From positions 1 to 55,539 of the forward strand of contig JAUCCN010000008.1 in assembly GCA_034676185.1 (NCBI GenBank): 55,539 nt of DNA, written 5' to 3'. Below are positions 32,865 to 43,787 of this stretch, piece after piece (position 1 is the first letter of the stretch; each line of letters begins with the position of its first letter). The notes below the pieces were generated by a model, which was given only the letters and a program-made list of their open reading frames with translations, was not told where the DNA came from and made no database searches. The translations under genes and the position numbers were made by a program. This DNA comes from UBA7396 sp034676185 (GTDB lineage: Bacteria > Patescibacteriota > Gracilibacteria > BD1-5 > UBA6164).

Positions 32865-33614
32865 TTAGCCTTGCAGAAATGCCAAAAGTTGTTGGAGTTC
32901 CGGTTTGAGACCACAGCTGCGTTCTTGTTGACGCAATTTGTGACTCAAAGTCGATTTGATTTCTGGTGTGAATTCGAACTCACCATTCAGGGTATCACCC
33001 CCGAGGAGAGTTCTGACTTCTTGTGCCAGATAGTTGGTGTTACGGATGATTTCACGCATGGAGCGATGCTCATTGCTCTGTTGAGGAGCTTCTGGAATCT
33101 GCTTATGCGTATCTTCCTGTGGTTGGATTGCCATTTCACCCCCCAGAGCCGTTTGTACATGCTCAGAGGATTCAACGTCAAGAAGCACACCTTCTGCTTG
33201 GACTGCAGCTTGCATACCTGCGACCATTTCAGCGCCGGTTTGCATTTCAGTACGCAGGGCTTGCGCCAATGCGAGCTGACGGCCGGTTTGTACCAGACCA
33301 GTAGTTTGGTGGATCAGGCTTTGAAAACCTTTCCCAAGCAGTTTGGCAATTTCTTGTTGCCGACCCGTACCAGGTGCAGTTTGTGTTGCACCAGAGAGAG
33401 CAGCATTTACAATGTCGTGGCCGTTCATGATAGCATCTCCTTCTTTCAAAAAGTTGAGTACTCCAGCTTCAAACTCTCGTTCCAATTTCTTCCTTTTTCT
33501 TTCGAGGATTATTTTGTAGATAAGGTATGTTACCATAACTACAAAAATCAACAAAAGTATCAGGAAGATTGGAGCCAGCGTTTGAAACTCTTGCGAGAGT
33601 AAAATACTGTCCAT
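32865..33614 (-). CDS. GC-rich membrane-anchored protein without TGA codons, 249 aa
   Basis: One N-terminal helix (IFLILLLIFVVMVTYLIYKII) and a basic stretch (LERKRKKLERE) are followed by an Ala/Gln/Gly-rich soluble part (LVQTGRQLALAQALRTEMQT). From about residue 60 the DNA is near 50% GC (my hand count of one 60-base line), against far less around it. It uses GGC/GGT/GGG and CAG/CTG codons, and none of 20 glycines is TGA. It also has a clear Shine-Dalgarno (AAAGGAAG) and a TTGACA promoter, both unusual here. I recognise no family. Recent acquisition from a standard-code organism is the simplest reading. Confidence 0.7.
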   Translation of the reverse strand: MDSILLSQEFQTLAPIFLILLLIFVVMVTYLIYKIILERKRKKLEREFEAGVLNFLKEGDAIMNGHDIVNAALSGATQTAPGTGRQQEIAKLLGKGFQSLIHQTTGLVQTGRQLALAQALRTEMQTGAEMVAGMQAAVQAEGVLLDVESSEHVQTALGGEMAIQPQEDTHKQIPEAPQQSNEHRSMREIIRNTNYLAQEVRTLLGGDTLNGEFEFTPEIKSTLSHKLRQQERSCGLKPELQQLLAFLQG

Positions 33615-33634
33615 AAGCTCTTCCTTTCATTTTA

Positions 33635-33690
33635 AAAAGAAAAGTATATTTATAATACTATTATTTTACTTTTGTCAAGTTTCATTTATA
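33635..33690 (-). promoter_or_regulatory. promoter and Shine-Dalgarno of the GC-rich gene
   Basis: On the minus strand TTGACA is followed after 15-18 bases by TATTAT/TATAAA; AAAGGAAG lies about six bases before the ATG. The strong Shine-Dalgarno is the exception in this window. Confidence 0.55.
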
Positions 33691-33705
33691 AAATAATAAA
33701 TAGAA

Positions 33706-33737
33706 AATAAAAGAAAGCGATTAAGCTTTCTTTTATT
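33706..33737 (-). terminator. terminator of the 1193-aa gene
   Basis: AATAAAAGAAAGC and GCTTTCTTTTATT pair around a five-base loop. It overlaps the stop codon at 33733-33735 and is followed by T-rich DNA on the minus strand. Confidence 0.7.
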
Positions 33738-36700
33738 CTTTTGATGAAAAACTATAAATTTCATATCCTCAGTATGCTAGACTTGATAAAAGAGCAATTT
33801 TTTTCCAATCACTTGGGAGTTTTGAACTTGCATTTCAAGTTTGTTTTAATAATCAATCTTTTCCAATGGTAAAAACATGTTTTATTCAACTTCCAACCAT
33901 GAAGACAAGTTTAACAGCAGCTCATGCAGCAAATCATTTTAAAAAGTTTTCAATAATATTATCAGTAAAATCATTTCCATTTAAAACATTTATTCACCCT
34001 CAACCTACTGCAAAAGCAGTTCATCATACCATTCCTGATTTTAGTAAATCTATAATCGTTTTGGTAAGATTATCTTTGATTTGTTTTGGGAGACCTCAGA
34101 GTTTATTTCCTACTTTTTCTCAAACTCATTTCAAAAACGAATTTGTTTGTGGAGAATTTTGAGTTTTTACTTCAACGGTTCCATTTTTTTTACTAAAATT
34201 TACTTTTCCAGCAAGTTTCATAGCTCATACCATCATAACTGCTTGTAAATATTCTTCCCAAGTCCAATCAGCCTCTCCATCAAATACATAATCAAGTCCT
34301 ACTGAAGTTCCACTTATAAGTCATCATTTTATAAGTATTTCTCAAGTATTTTTTAATACTCATGCTGGAACTTTATCAGTCATTTTTCCTACAAAAGCAA
34401 GAGTATTTCCAGTTGCTCATAAGCTTAATCCTTGAGAGTCTAGTTTAATTGCATGAGCAAGTTCAGCATTTTTCATTACTCAAGATATTCATCTAAGAAC
34501 TCACATAAATGCAATAGTTTTTGAAATTTCTTTTACATTCCCAGCATTTTCTAGAATATTATTTCCATAAACGATATTATTCATAGTATTATATCATTCA
34601 TAAAATGCTATTCATTCAACAGTAGATGCTCAAGCAAATCTTGCAACTGATCAAGCTTTTCCTGCTTTTTGAGATAAAGCTGTTAATCTCGTAGCATTTG
34701 CTCACCATCTTGCAGCAGCTAAAGCTCATCTTGCAGCAATTGCACCAACTCACATACTTACAGCAGCTATAGCAAGGGTAGAACCAATATCAATTGCTTT
34801 ATCAATATTTTCATCAGATATTTTCATCCAATCATTTCCTTTACTTTCAGCAAGTCAAACTATATTTGCATACATTCCTGTATAACTTGATGTTTCATTT
34901 CATCTGTGAGAAAGTTCTTTAATTTGTTTTTTTAGTAAACTATGTTTGAGCAACTCTGCTATTGTTAATTCTAAGTTGAGCTCCATATAGTCATTGAAAG
35001 ATATTTCTGTTTGTCATTGTGCTTTTCTGTCTTGATTTATTTTTACTAATACATCAGAATATTCTTTTTTATGTTTTTCTTGTTTGATTTTAATTTTTGA
35101 ATATGCTCATAAGATTTCGTTGGCAATTTCCTTTCCAAATCTTTTTTCTAATTCAGATGTATTATGATTTTTAATAAGATCATAAGTATGAGGATTTTTT
35201 AATATGTCATCAGTATTTTTAAAAGCATCTTGTCTGAGTAAGTGTTCTGTAATTTGATTTTTTACTCATTCACTGTTTCCAGACCAACCACCATATCTCA
35301 TGGCATCATAAATTTTGAGTAATTTTTGGTCTTTATTATCATAAGATGAATAAAAAGTGTCTTTTACTTTTTTCATATCAGAAGCTCCAATAATTGAAGT
35401 TGCACTTTCAGCTTTTTCTATTTCTTGCCAAATAGTGTTGATATCAGCATCAATTTTTTCTCATTTTTGAGCTTTTAAGAAAAGTTGTTCAAAAGTTTTC
35501 TTAATATTTTTTACTGATTCTGGTATTACAGTAGTTCCACTTCTCATTCATTTAAATAAAAGAGACGAAGCTTCTTTTTCAGCATGAGGAATCCATATTT
35601 GTAAAATTTCATTTAAAATTCCAATTTGTTCATATTTTTTCATCACTTCTTTTGCTTCTGGAGTAAGGGAATTTTCTCAAATAAGATATTCTCCATTTTC
35701 TCCTATGAGGTATGTTTTTCCATCTACTATTTTATACATAGTTGTTGCGTATGCAGAAGTGATTACTTCTGGTTTTTTTCCTGCTTTTGGGTTTTCAGAA
35801 ACAGCAGTTGCAACAGATTTTGCACTCGTTCTTTCAAGATACGTACCAATAGTTTCATTTGGAAGAGGTGCTCAAACTCATTGAGCTGTTCTTTGTTTTA
35901 AAATTTCTGCAAAAATAGTTTTATAACTTTCTTTGTTTTCTTGAGTAAGGTCTATATTATATGTTTTTAAAAGAGTTTGAAGTTCTTCAAAAGTTTTTTC
36001 TGGTTTTTCAGAAAAAATATTTAAAATACTACTTGGGGCAGATAAAAATAAATCATTTTTTGATAATTTTCACCAAAGATTTTGGAGTTCTAATTTTTTA
36101 GCTGCGTCATTTTCATGTGCAAAATTTATTTTTGAATAATGAACTCATTGAGAAGTTTTTTCTGGTGATGAAGTTGGAGTAGGAGAATTATCTTTTGAAG
36201 ATTCTGATTTTCCAAATGTTCATCATTTTCCCTTTATTAATTCTCAAGCTACACTAAGTCCTCAAGCACCGATTCATATACCAGCAAGAATTCATCCGAA
36301 AAATCATCTTTTTCACCAAAAAATAGCTCAAATAATTCAAAGAATGAGTCATAAACTTAATCATCCATTTCAAATACTATCTTTAATGGCTTCTAATGGG
36401 TTATTTGTCCATTTTCTTGCTGCTTCTTTTGCTTGGTTTTCACTTTTAATTCCAAGAGCATATTTTTGATCTTGGCTTAATGCATTTATTTCAGTAAATA
36501 TTTCTGCTTGGTTTTTTTTTGATGTTTTTTGGTAACTTTTAGGACTGTTATCATTAATATTTTTTCATTTATGATAAAATAAATCATCAAAAAATCATAC
36601 TAAAAATTCTTTTTCAGCTTGATTATCAGTAATAGCTGTTTTGATAGTTGCAATAAAATTTTTATATGAAGCTTCATTTTCAAAATTTATTCTTTCAAAA

Positions 36701-37314
36701 TATGCTTTTGTCCCTTTTTGTTTTTCGAGTTTTGTTTTCTCTTCAGGAGAAAGACTTGGGTCAATTTCAACTTTTATTTTATATTTTTCAAGTAAAATCA
36801 AAGCATATTCACTTGTAGAAGTTTCCTGATTTTCAAATTTAGATCCTATATATTTCTCAAGAGAATTATGAGTTCTGTATAAAAGTGATTTTTGTAAATC
36901 TTCTTGAGTAAAATATCTTCATACTCCATTATTTAAAAGTTTTTCAAAATCTCTTGTTTCTTGATAAGAGGCGATATTTAATTTTCACATTAAATTTTGA
37001 TGTCATTCTTTTAATGTGATTTTTCATTCCTGTACATTTTCAATTGAAATTCACATTTGATTGAGTCCTGATAAAATACCTCATAAAATAAAAGGTTTAT
37101 TTTCAGTTTTTACATCTTTTAGACTTTCAATATATTTTTTTACTGTATCAAAAGACATTTTTCCAGCTTCAATCTCTTTTTTTAATTGTTCAAGTTGTGA
37201 ATGGGCTTGTATGATTGTTTCTTTTCAGGGAATTGATTCCTTTGTTTGTTGAGAAGGAATGATAGCTTTTTGTACTTGTGGTTCTTCAGAACTTCTTTTT
37301 AGAACATCAGACAT
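33733..37314 (-). CDS. very large hypothetical protein, 1193 aa
   Basis: The ORF is continuous with TGA = Gly; I checked many lines for TAA/TAG in frame and found none. The first ~300 residues are charged and helical. A Gly-rich membrane hairpin follows at about 320-360 (GLSLGLILGIIGAIF and GGILAGIGIGAGGLSVAGE), then a Thr/Ser/Pro linker. A long helical region and an Ala/Gly-rich C-terminal third (GALAAARWGANATRL, TSVGLDYVFDGEADWTW) complete it. I recognise no family. It is flanked by the GC-rich gene and a GH73 hydrolase on the same strand, so a cell-envelope role is possible. Confidence 0.8.
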
Positions 37315-37344
37315 ATTTTTATAATTAAATATTAAGTTATTTTT

Positions 37345-37373
37345 ATTTTACACTATTTTTTTCTTTTTTGCAA
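37345..37373 (-). promoter_or_regulatory. promoter of the 1193-aa gene
   Basis: On the minus strand TTGCAA (37368-37373), a 17-base spacer and TAAAAT (37345-37350), about 30 bases before the start. TTGCAA overlaps the region just after the GH73 stop. Confidence 0.65.
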
Positions 37374-37375
37374 AA

Positions 37376-38350
37376 TTATGCGATTTCAGTTACTTTATCT
37401 CAAAGTCAAATTACTTTTGATGCATATTTACTGTCGGTTGCATATCAAGCTTTTGCTATTTCTTTTGCAAACTTTTCTCTATCAAGTCAGATGTATTTTT
37501 CAGGATAATGAGCTGGTTTTGGATTAATATTTTCTCCATATGCGAAAGCTGGGCGATATCTTGGATTTTTTGTTAAAAATTCAGCGTATCAGTAAAAAGA
37601 TTCTTCCATATTTTTAAATTTTTTAAATCCATCTTTTATAGTAACTGTTTTTCCATTTACTTCTTCTTTCGTTGCCATGGTTACAAATTCTCATTTTCAA
37701 AATGCTTTGATTCCAAAATAATTCCCGTGTTTTTTAGCGAGTGATGATTGCCCCCAACCAGATTCAAGAATCGCTTGAGCAACGGTTACTTCATAAGGGA
37801 TTCCATATTTTGCTTGGATCTCTTTTGCTATTTTTGAAGCTTCTTTTACAAATTCTTGTTTTTCTTTTGATGTAATTTTTGCATAGTTGATTCTTGAACT
37901 TTCTATTTCTTTCCCAGTTACTTCATCTACTTCGGCATAGTTTTTAAATCAACCAAAAAAACTTTGAAAGATTGCTAAAATAATTCACAGAATTCATTCT
38001 TGAATTTTAGAAAAATCAAAACCAGTATCTCATGAGTTATTGAGGGCTTGTTGAACTTCTTTTTTTTGAGACGAGCTTAAATTGGTACCATCTAAATTTT
38101 TTGTAATAATTTTTTTATCTTGAGAATCAAATTTTTCAGTTCAGAGTTTTCCTTGTGTTTCTGAAATAATTTTTTGTTTTTTAGTTTCAAGTTCTTGTAG
38201 TTTTTGTTCAAGTTCTTCTATTTGAGTTTGAAATTCAGGATTATTAGCGATTTTTAACTCTTCTAAACGAGTTTTTGCTTTTGAAATCTCATTTTCTATG
38301 TTTTTTAATTTTTTTGAGTTTTCATTTGTTACCTCTAAAGTATGAGTCAT
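37376..38350 (-). CDS. GH73 N-acetylglucosaminidase-like wall hydrolase, 324 aa
   Basis: The N-terminal ~70 residues form a coiled coil (KKLKNIENEISKAKTRLEEL). A hydrophobic helix lies at about 115-130 (ILGIILAIFQSFFGGF). The C-terminal domain has YGIPYEVTVAQAILESGWGQ, SLAKKHGNYFGIKAFG and MEESFYGYAEFLTKNPRY, the FlgJ/GH73 glucosaminidase pattern with the catalytic Glu in LESGWG (~193). It should cleave glycan strands of peptidoglycan. There is no classical signal peptide. It is divergent from ftsX, with shared promoter DNA. Confidence 0.85.
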
Positions 38351-38380
38351 CTTTTTTAAATTAATTATTAAATTTATTCA

Positions 38381-38431
38381 ATTTTATCATATTTTCAAAA
38401 TTATTGCAAAAATTTCATTTTTTTATAAAAT
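38381..38431. promoter_or_regulatory. divergent promoters sharing one TTGCAA -35 box
   Basis: TTGCAA at 38404-38409 is its own reverse complement. Rightward, 16 bases on, TAAAAT (38426-38431) serves ftsX. Leftward, 17 bases on, TAAAAT (38381-38386 on the minus strand) serves the GH73 gene. Confidence 0.6.
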
Positions 38432-38461
38432 CAGAGGTAATTATTTATTATCTAAGTATTT

Positions 38462-39358
38462 ATGTTGTATCGTTTATTTAAATATTCTATTAAAAATATT
38501 TTAAGAAATAAATTTCTCTCTTTTTCGTCAGTGATTGTGTTGTGACTTTTGATGTTTTTTGTAAATCTTTTGATGATTATGCATAATTTGAGTAGCAATT
38601 TAATACAAGCTATCAATTCAAAACTTACTATTTCTTTGTACTTGAAAGATGAATATACTAAAGATCATATTACTGTAAAAAGCTTAATGGACACTATTCA
38701 GTCTGAATTACCAGAAATAATGATAGAATTTAAAACGAAAGAGGAAGTTTTAGAAGATATGAGAAAGCAAGATGAAGAACTGGTGAGTATTATAAAATCA
38801 CAAAATCCGCTTCCTGCAACTATAAATCTTTCTAATATTAAAATGGAAGAATATGAGAAACTTAATGTTATTATTGAGTGAAAGTATGGAATTCTTACTG
38901 ATTTTAAAACTAATTCTACCTATGATTATAGAACACAATATGAGAGAATTTTAAAAATAATTTCTCTTTTAAAAACCTTAAAATTTGCTTTATATATTAT
39001 TATTTGAGTGTTTTTGCTTTCTATATTTGTTATTACTTATTCTATTATTTGAAACTTTATTTACCATTATAGAGATGAGATTTATATCACAAAACTCGTA
39101 TGAGGAGGAAATAGTTTTATTTATGGTCCATTTGTATTTCAAGGAATTATTTATTCTGTAATATGATTTTTTTTAAGTACTAATGTATTTTTAATTTTTG
39201 TAAATAATGCGAGTATTTTTTTTGATAGAGGAACGGTAAAAGAATATATAATCAACGGGGATTTAAATTCTATTCTTCTTTTGCAATTACTCATTTTTAT
39301 TTCAATAGGAGCGGCAAGTTCATTTTTATCTGCAAGGAGATATATAAAAAATAATTAA
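38462..39358 (+). CDS. ftsX: cell division protein FtsX
   Basis: The 298-residue protein has the FtsX layout: a cytoplasmic N-terminus with YRLFKYSIKNILRNKFLSFSS, a first helix (VIVLGLLMFFVNLLMI), an extracellular domain of about 130 residues, then three helices near the C-terminus, including the YRDEIYITKLVGGGNSFIYG segment that contacts FtsE. FtsEX controls peptidoglycan hydrolases at division. ftsE, usually upstream, is not adjacent here. Its divergent neighbour is a GH73 hydrolase, which fits that role. Confidence 0.88.
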
Positions 39359-39366
39359 ATAACAAT

Positions 39367-41763
39367 ATGTGGTTTTTTAAAAATTATGGAATTCTAGGTC
39401 AAAATGCAAGAAATCTCAAATATATTTGAGAGTTTAATGATGATTTAGCAAAAAAATTAGCTGATTCTAAAATTAAAACAAAAGAATTTCTCTCAAATAA
39501 ATGAGTAAAAGTTTCTGAAAATCTCGCTATTATTAAGTCTCATGAGGAACTTGATAATTTTGATTTGGCTTCACTTCCACTTCCGTTTGTAGTAAAACCA
39601 AATGCTGGATATTGATGAAAGTGAATTATTGTATTTGAAAAAAAAAATATAGATGAAAATTTTATCTCAAATGATCATCAAATATATTCTAAGGAACAAT
39701 TGATCGCACATATTAGAGATATTTTAGATGGATTTTATTCTCTTTCTGGTTCAAGAGATAAAGTAATTTTTGAGAGAAAGTTGATTTTAGATCATTCTAT
39801 TGAATTACTTTGAAAATTTGGATTACCAGATATAAGAGTTATTGTTTTTAATCATATTCCCATTATTGCAATGCTAAGGGTACCAACCGCAAATTCAAAA
39901 GGAAAGGCGAATTTACACGGAGGAGCGTGTGGACTTGGAATTGATATTTGAAGTGGAAAAATTACCTATATCACACAATTTAAAAAAATGATTAAATCAG
40001 TTCCTGGTATTTGAGATGTAAGAGGAATAGAAATCCCTCATTGGGAAGAAGTGTTAAAACTTGCAGTAAAAGTACAACAAGTAACTGGAGTTTGATATGT
40101 AGGTTGTGATATTGTACTAGATGATACTTTTGGTCCTCTTCTTTTAGAAATGAATGTTCGCCCATGACTTGAAGTACAAGTTGCTAATAAAATACCCCTT
40201 TTAGAAAGACTTAAAAAAGTTGAAAATATTAAAGTAAATTCTGTAGAAAAATGAGTTCGTTTGGCTCGTGATTTATTTGGGTGAGATATTGAAGAAAAAA
40301 TTAAAAATATTTCTGGGAAAAAAGTAGTGGGAAATAAAGAATATATTGAAATAATATATAATGAAAAAAGTTTTCAATCAGTGTGTGAGATAAAAACAAA
40401 TAAACCAAATAGTTACATACATACTGATTACTTGATAAATATACTCAAATATCCTCAGGAAAAAATTAAATCCAATATTGTAAAGTTAAAGTGTAGTATT
40501 TTAGGAGAAGCAAGAACAGTAAGATTTCATGTGAAACCACTTGAAGTTTCAAATATGATTTTATGAAAAGAAGCTTTATATGGGTTTTTAGTGGATCCTT
40601 TTAAATATAAGGAACATGATTTACCATTTAATGCAAAAAACCCATTATTAAAGGAAAAAAATATTGCTATATTAAAGGGACATGAAGAGCAACTTTTAAA
40701 ATTAGATAAAGAGATTATGGAGATTGATAAAAAGTTAAATATTTTAAAAATTATCACTCCAAAAAATATTTCTTCTGAAAAATTAAAATTTATAGAATCA
40801 AAATGAGAATATATACCTCAACTGGAGTATAACGAGGTTAATTTTAATGGAAAAGAATTATTTGCAAGAATTACTAAAATTGAAATTCCTGATATTCCAC
40901 TTTCATGAATTTTTAAGAGAAAAAAAGAAGAAATTATTAATAAGTTGTATTTTATAGAAGCTTTTCAAGAGCAAAATATTGAAAGTTTAAATTATTACGG
41001 AAATTTATTATATTGAGAGATTAGCAAAGAAAATTTAGAATATGCTACCAACTTAATTTTCAATAAAGAAGAAATAAAAAAAGAAAAAGAATTCCTCACT
41101 ATTGAAGAAATAAAAAAATATATTACTAAATTTAATCATATTTATAATATTAATATTCATTTGGTAGAAAAAGAAATTGGATCAAGATTTTCAGTAAAAT
41201 GAGATAGTTTAATGATAAAAAATGGAAGTCTAGTAGGAAAAAAAGAAATGAGATCAGTAGTTGCTCATGAAATAGAAACACATTATTTAAGAAAAATCAA
41301 CGGTTTAAAATCAAAATATTCTATATTTGCAGTTGGAACTTCAGACTATTTAATTACAGAAGAATGACTTGCAATTTATAATCAAGGAAAATTTGTAACT
41401 AAAAATGATGCAAAATATTATTGAGCAGCGGAAAGATATTATCTTATAGATTTTTGAATAAAGCATTCTTATAAAGAATTTATACAAGAGCTTATAAAAA
41501 CATATAATTATGATTATGGAGCCGTTTTTAATTATTTAGCAAGATTGAAAAGATGAGTAAAAGATACTTCAAAAAATTATATCTTTTTAAAAGATATAAT
41601 TTATATTAACGGGTTTATTCAAGTAAAGCAATTTATAGAAAATGGGGGAAATATAAATGAACTTTATTTTTGAAAAATTAGTTTACAAGACTTAGAAGAG
41701 ATAAAAAAATCTGAATTTATAAATTTTAAAGTTGATGATTTCAAAATTCCGCTTTTTACATAA
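39367..41763 (+). CDS. ATP-grasp ligase fused to a DUF1704 metallopeptidase-like domain, 798 aa
   Basis: Residues ~30-300 form an ATP-grasp fold of the RimK-like/alpha-L-glutamate ligase kind: FVVKPNAGYGGKGIIVF, LPDIRVIVFNHIPII, LHGGACGLGIDI, and the metal-binding end LLLEMNVRPGLEVQ. From about residue 440 a DUF1704-like region follows, with VVAHEIETHYLR (HExxxH, ~634) and ITEEGLAIYNQ (~665), matching the zinc motif and the EGLA signature of that family. The family includes the eukaryotic MATCAP tubulin tyrosine carboxypeptidases. One chain thus holds a peptide-bond-forming and a probable peptide-cleaving domain. The substrate is unknown. It starts nine bases after ftsX. Confidence 0.8.
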
Positions 41764-41824
41764 TTTTGACAATAAATATTTTATCTGATACAATCAAGAA
41801 GTATTATTTCTTATAAAATAAGTT

Positions 41825-43414
41825 ATGGAATCAAATAATTTTAAAAATACAAGTGAATTAGATAGATTATTATCTGAAATGAACAGAGAGTTTTTTAATG
41901 AGGAACTTGCTGATATAGTTGAAGTAACCTATGCGTATTCTGATATATGAGATGGGAAAGTTGTGAATAAAACATTGTTTTGAAAATTTTTATCAAAACA
42001 ATATGAGTGAAATGATGCAAATGAACAAAAACAATTTTGGGAAAATGTAGGAAATGATATGAAAAATATTTTTTGAGAAGTTCTTGTAAAATTAACTTTT
42101 AAAAGACAACTTATTTCAAGATATAAAAATAAAATTTTATCTTTACAAGACACTGATAATAAAAGACTTCAAATTCTTTTAGGAACTTTAGACTATTTGG
42201 ATAAAATTTTAGATCTCACTCTTACTTGACTTCCATTTGAGGCAGAAAAAGCTTGATTGCCTCATAATTTAAATAAAAGAGAATTAGAAGGGAGAATAAA
42301 AAGATTAGAAGAAATAGAAAAAGAACTTTTTTGACCTATGGTGAGAAAAACAAAACATGAAGTTGTATGAAGTTATGAAGCTTTTTCAAATCTGTTTCAA
42401 GAGGAAAAATCAAAATTGACTTGAGGGGAACAAGAACAATTCTGAAATTTTTTGCAGACTCTGAAAAATACATTTCCATACCTTTCTTGAAATGAAGAAT
42501 GAATGGAAAAATCAAAAAAGAAAATACCTGAAACACAGGAGGTTTTAAAAAAAGAAATTACCAGAGAGAATTATATAAAAATTTTCAAAATGCTTTTTCA
42601 AATATACGATATTGAAAAAGAAGTAAAAATTGAAGAAAGAAGTAGTATTTATGATGGAGAAGATTATTTAGGTATTCCAAGTAGTAAAGCATATGAAACT
42701 CTACAACTTTCAAGAGTTTTAGGATTAATTCAACATGAAATAGAAACACATTATATTATAGAAAAAAATAATTCTCAAACATTAGGTAAATTTAGATGAG
42801 CAGGAAACTTAGAAAGAGAAGAATGAGTTGCAAAAGTATCGGAATGGACTTTGAAGTGAAAAACTTTGAATGATTTTTGAATCCAATGAGCAATTCCAGA
42901 TTTACTTATGGGGGAAATATTATCAGGAGAAGATTATCAAAAGTTTTTAGAACTTTTAGCTAAAATGGATAAAGAAAAAATGACTTTATGATTGACATTA
43001 AAAGATCCAAAATGAACATTTTTAAGAAGAAAAAGAAATTACCCACTTTCTCATAAATGAGTTCAACACAAAGATACTTCATATAATAGATGAGAGCATA
43101 AAGTAGTGAAATTTTTACAAAAATGATGAGATATTAAGGATTTATATGTTTGAAAAGTTTCTTTTTCAGATGTAGGAATAACCAAAAAAATTATTGATGA
43201 AGAAAATCTAAAATTACAATATCCTCTTTTATTTTGAGAATTATTACAATATGTGCTTTTATGAAATAAATTAAATGAAAGTGAATTTTGGAATTATATT
43301 GAATGAAAATATCCATTTTTAGATATAAGAAAAGAATTTACTAATAAAAGTATTGAAAGATTAACATTTTCTATGAAAAGAAAAATCCTTCAAATCCTTT
43401 ATTGGATACATTAA
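41825..43414 (+). CDS. DUF1704-like metallopeptidase, 529 aa
   Basis: The protein contains LIQHEIETHYIIEKNN at about residue 300 and LEREEGVAKVSEW at about 330, matching the HEIETH and EEGLA motifs of the preceding fusion, so it is a second DUF1704-type domain without the ATP-grasp part. The N-terminal ~260 residues are helical and unassigned. The C-terminal part has KTLNDFGIQGAIPDLL and a charged end. It lies 61 bases after the fusion gene in the same direction, and the two are likely functional partners or paralogues. The substrate is unknown. Confidence 0.75.
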
Positions 43415-43480
43415 TTTATATAATTTTTCTTTTTATATAAGCCATTAAAATCTATTTTTTAACTTTTTTGTAAAAAAGAT

Positions 43481-43508
43481 TTGCATTATAGAAAATATTT
43501 CATATAAT
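43481..43508 (+). promoter_or_regulatory. promoter of the tRNA and small-protein block
   Basis: TTGCAT (43481-43486), a 16-base spacer and TATAAT (43503-43508), about 37 bases before the first tRNA. Confidence 0.7.
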
Positions 43509-43545
43509 TCCTCTCGCTTCGTTAGAAGAGCACTAGAAAGAAAAT

Positions 43546-43622
43546 GGGGATGTAGCTCAGTTGGTTAGAGCGCAGCACTGTCACTGCTGAGGTCGCGAGT
43601 TCGAATCTCGTCATCCTCGCCA
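43546..43622 (+). tRNA. tRNA-Asp (GTC)
   Basis: A complete cloverleaf: acceptor GGGGATG with CATCCTC (one wobble pair), D-loop AGCTCAGTTGGTTAGAGC, anticodon loop CTGTCAC with GTC, T arm GCGAGTTCGAATCTCG. CCA is encoded at 43620-43622. Confidence 0.96.
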
Positions 43623-43632
43623 TTAGATTTTT

Positions 43633-43709
43633 GGGGCATTAGCTCAGTTGGCTAGAGCGCCTGCTTTGCACGCAGGAGGTCAACGGTTCGACTCCGTTAT
43701 GCTCCACCA
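43633..43709 (+). tRNA. tRNA-Ala (TGC)
   Basis: Acceptor GGGGCAT with ATGCTCC, D-arm AGCTCAGTTGGCTAGAGC, anticodon loop TTTGCAC with TGC, T arm AACGGTTCGACTCCGTT, encoded CCA. It lies 10 bases after tRNA-Asp, so they are co-transcribed. Confidence 0.96.
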
Positions 43710-43738
43710 AAAATTGTTTTAGATATGTATATATCGGT

Positions 43739-43772
43739 TAAGATGAAACATCTTAATAATTTTTTATTTTAT
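43739..43772 (+). terminator. possible weak terminator or attenuator after the tRNAs
   Basis: AAGATG/CATCTT hairpin with a three-base loop followed by a T-rich tract. The stem is short, so readthrough into the following small genes is likely. Confidence 0.4.
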
Positions 43773-43787
43773 TATAGGAAAAGACTT

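Noticed and set aside
32871..33602. Plus-strand ORF of 243 codons opposite the GC-rich gene
   Set aside because: It is the complement of a GC-rich coding frame with few stops. The minus frame has the promoter, Shine-Dalgarno, membrane helix and terminator; the plus frame has none of these and many Cys/Phe/Trp in an unlikely composition.
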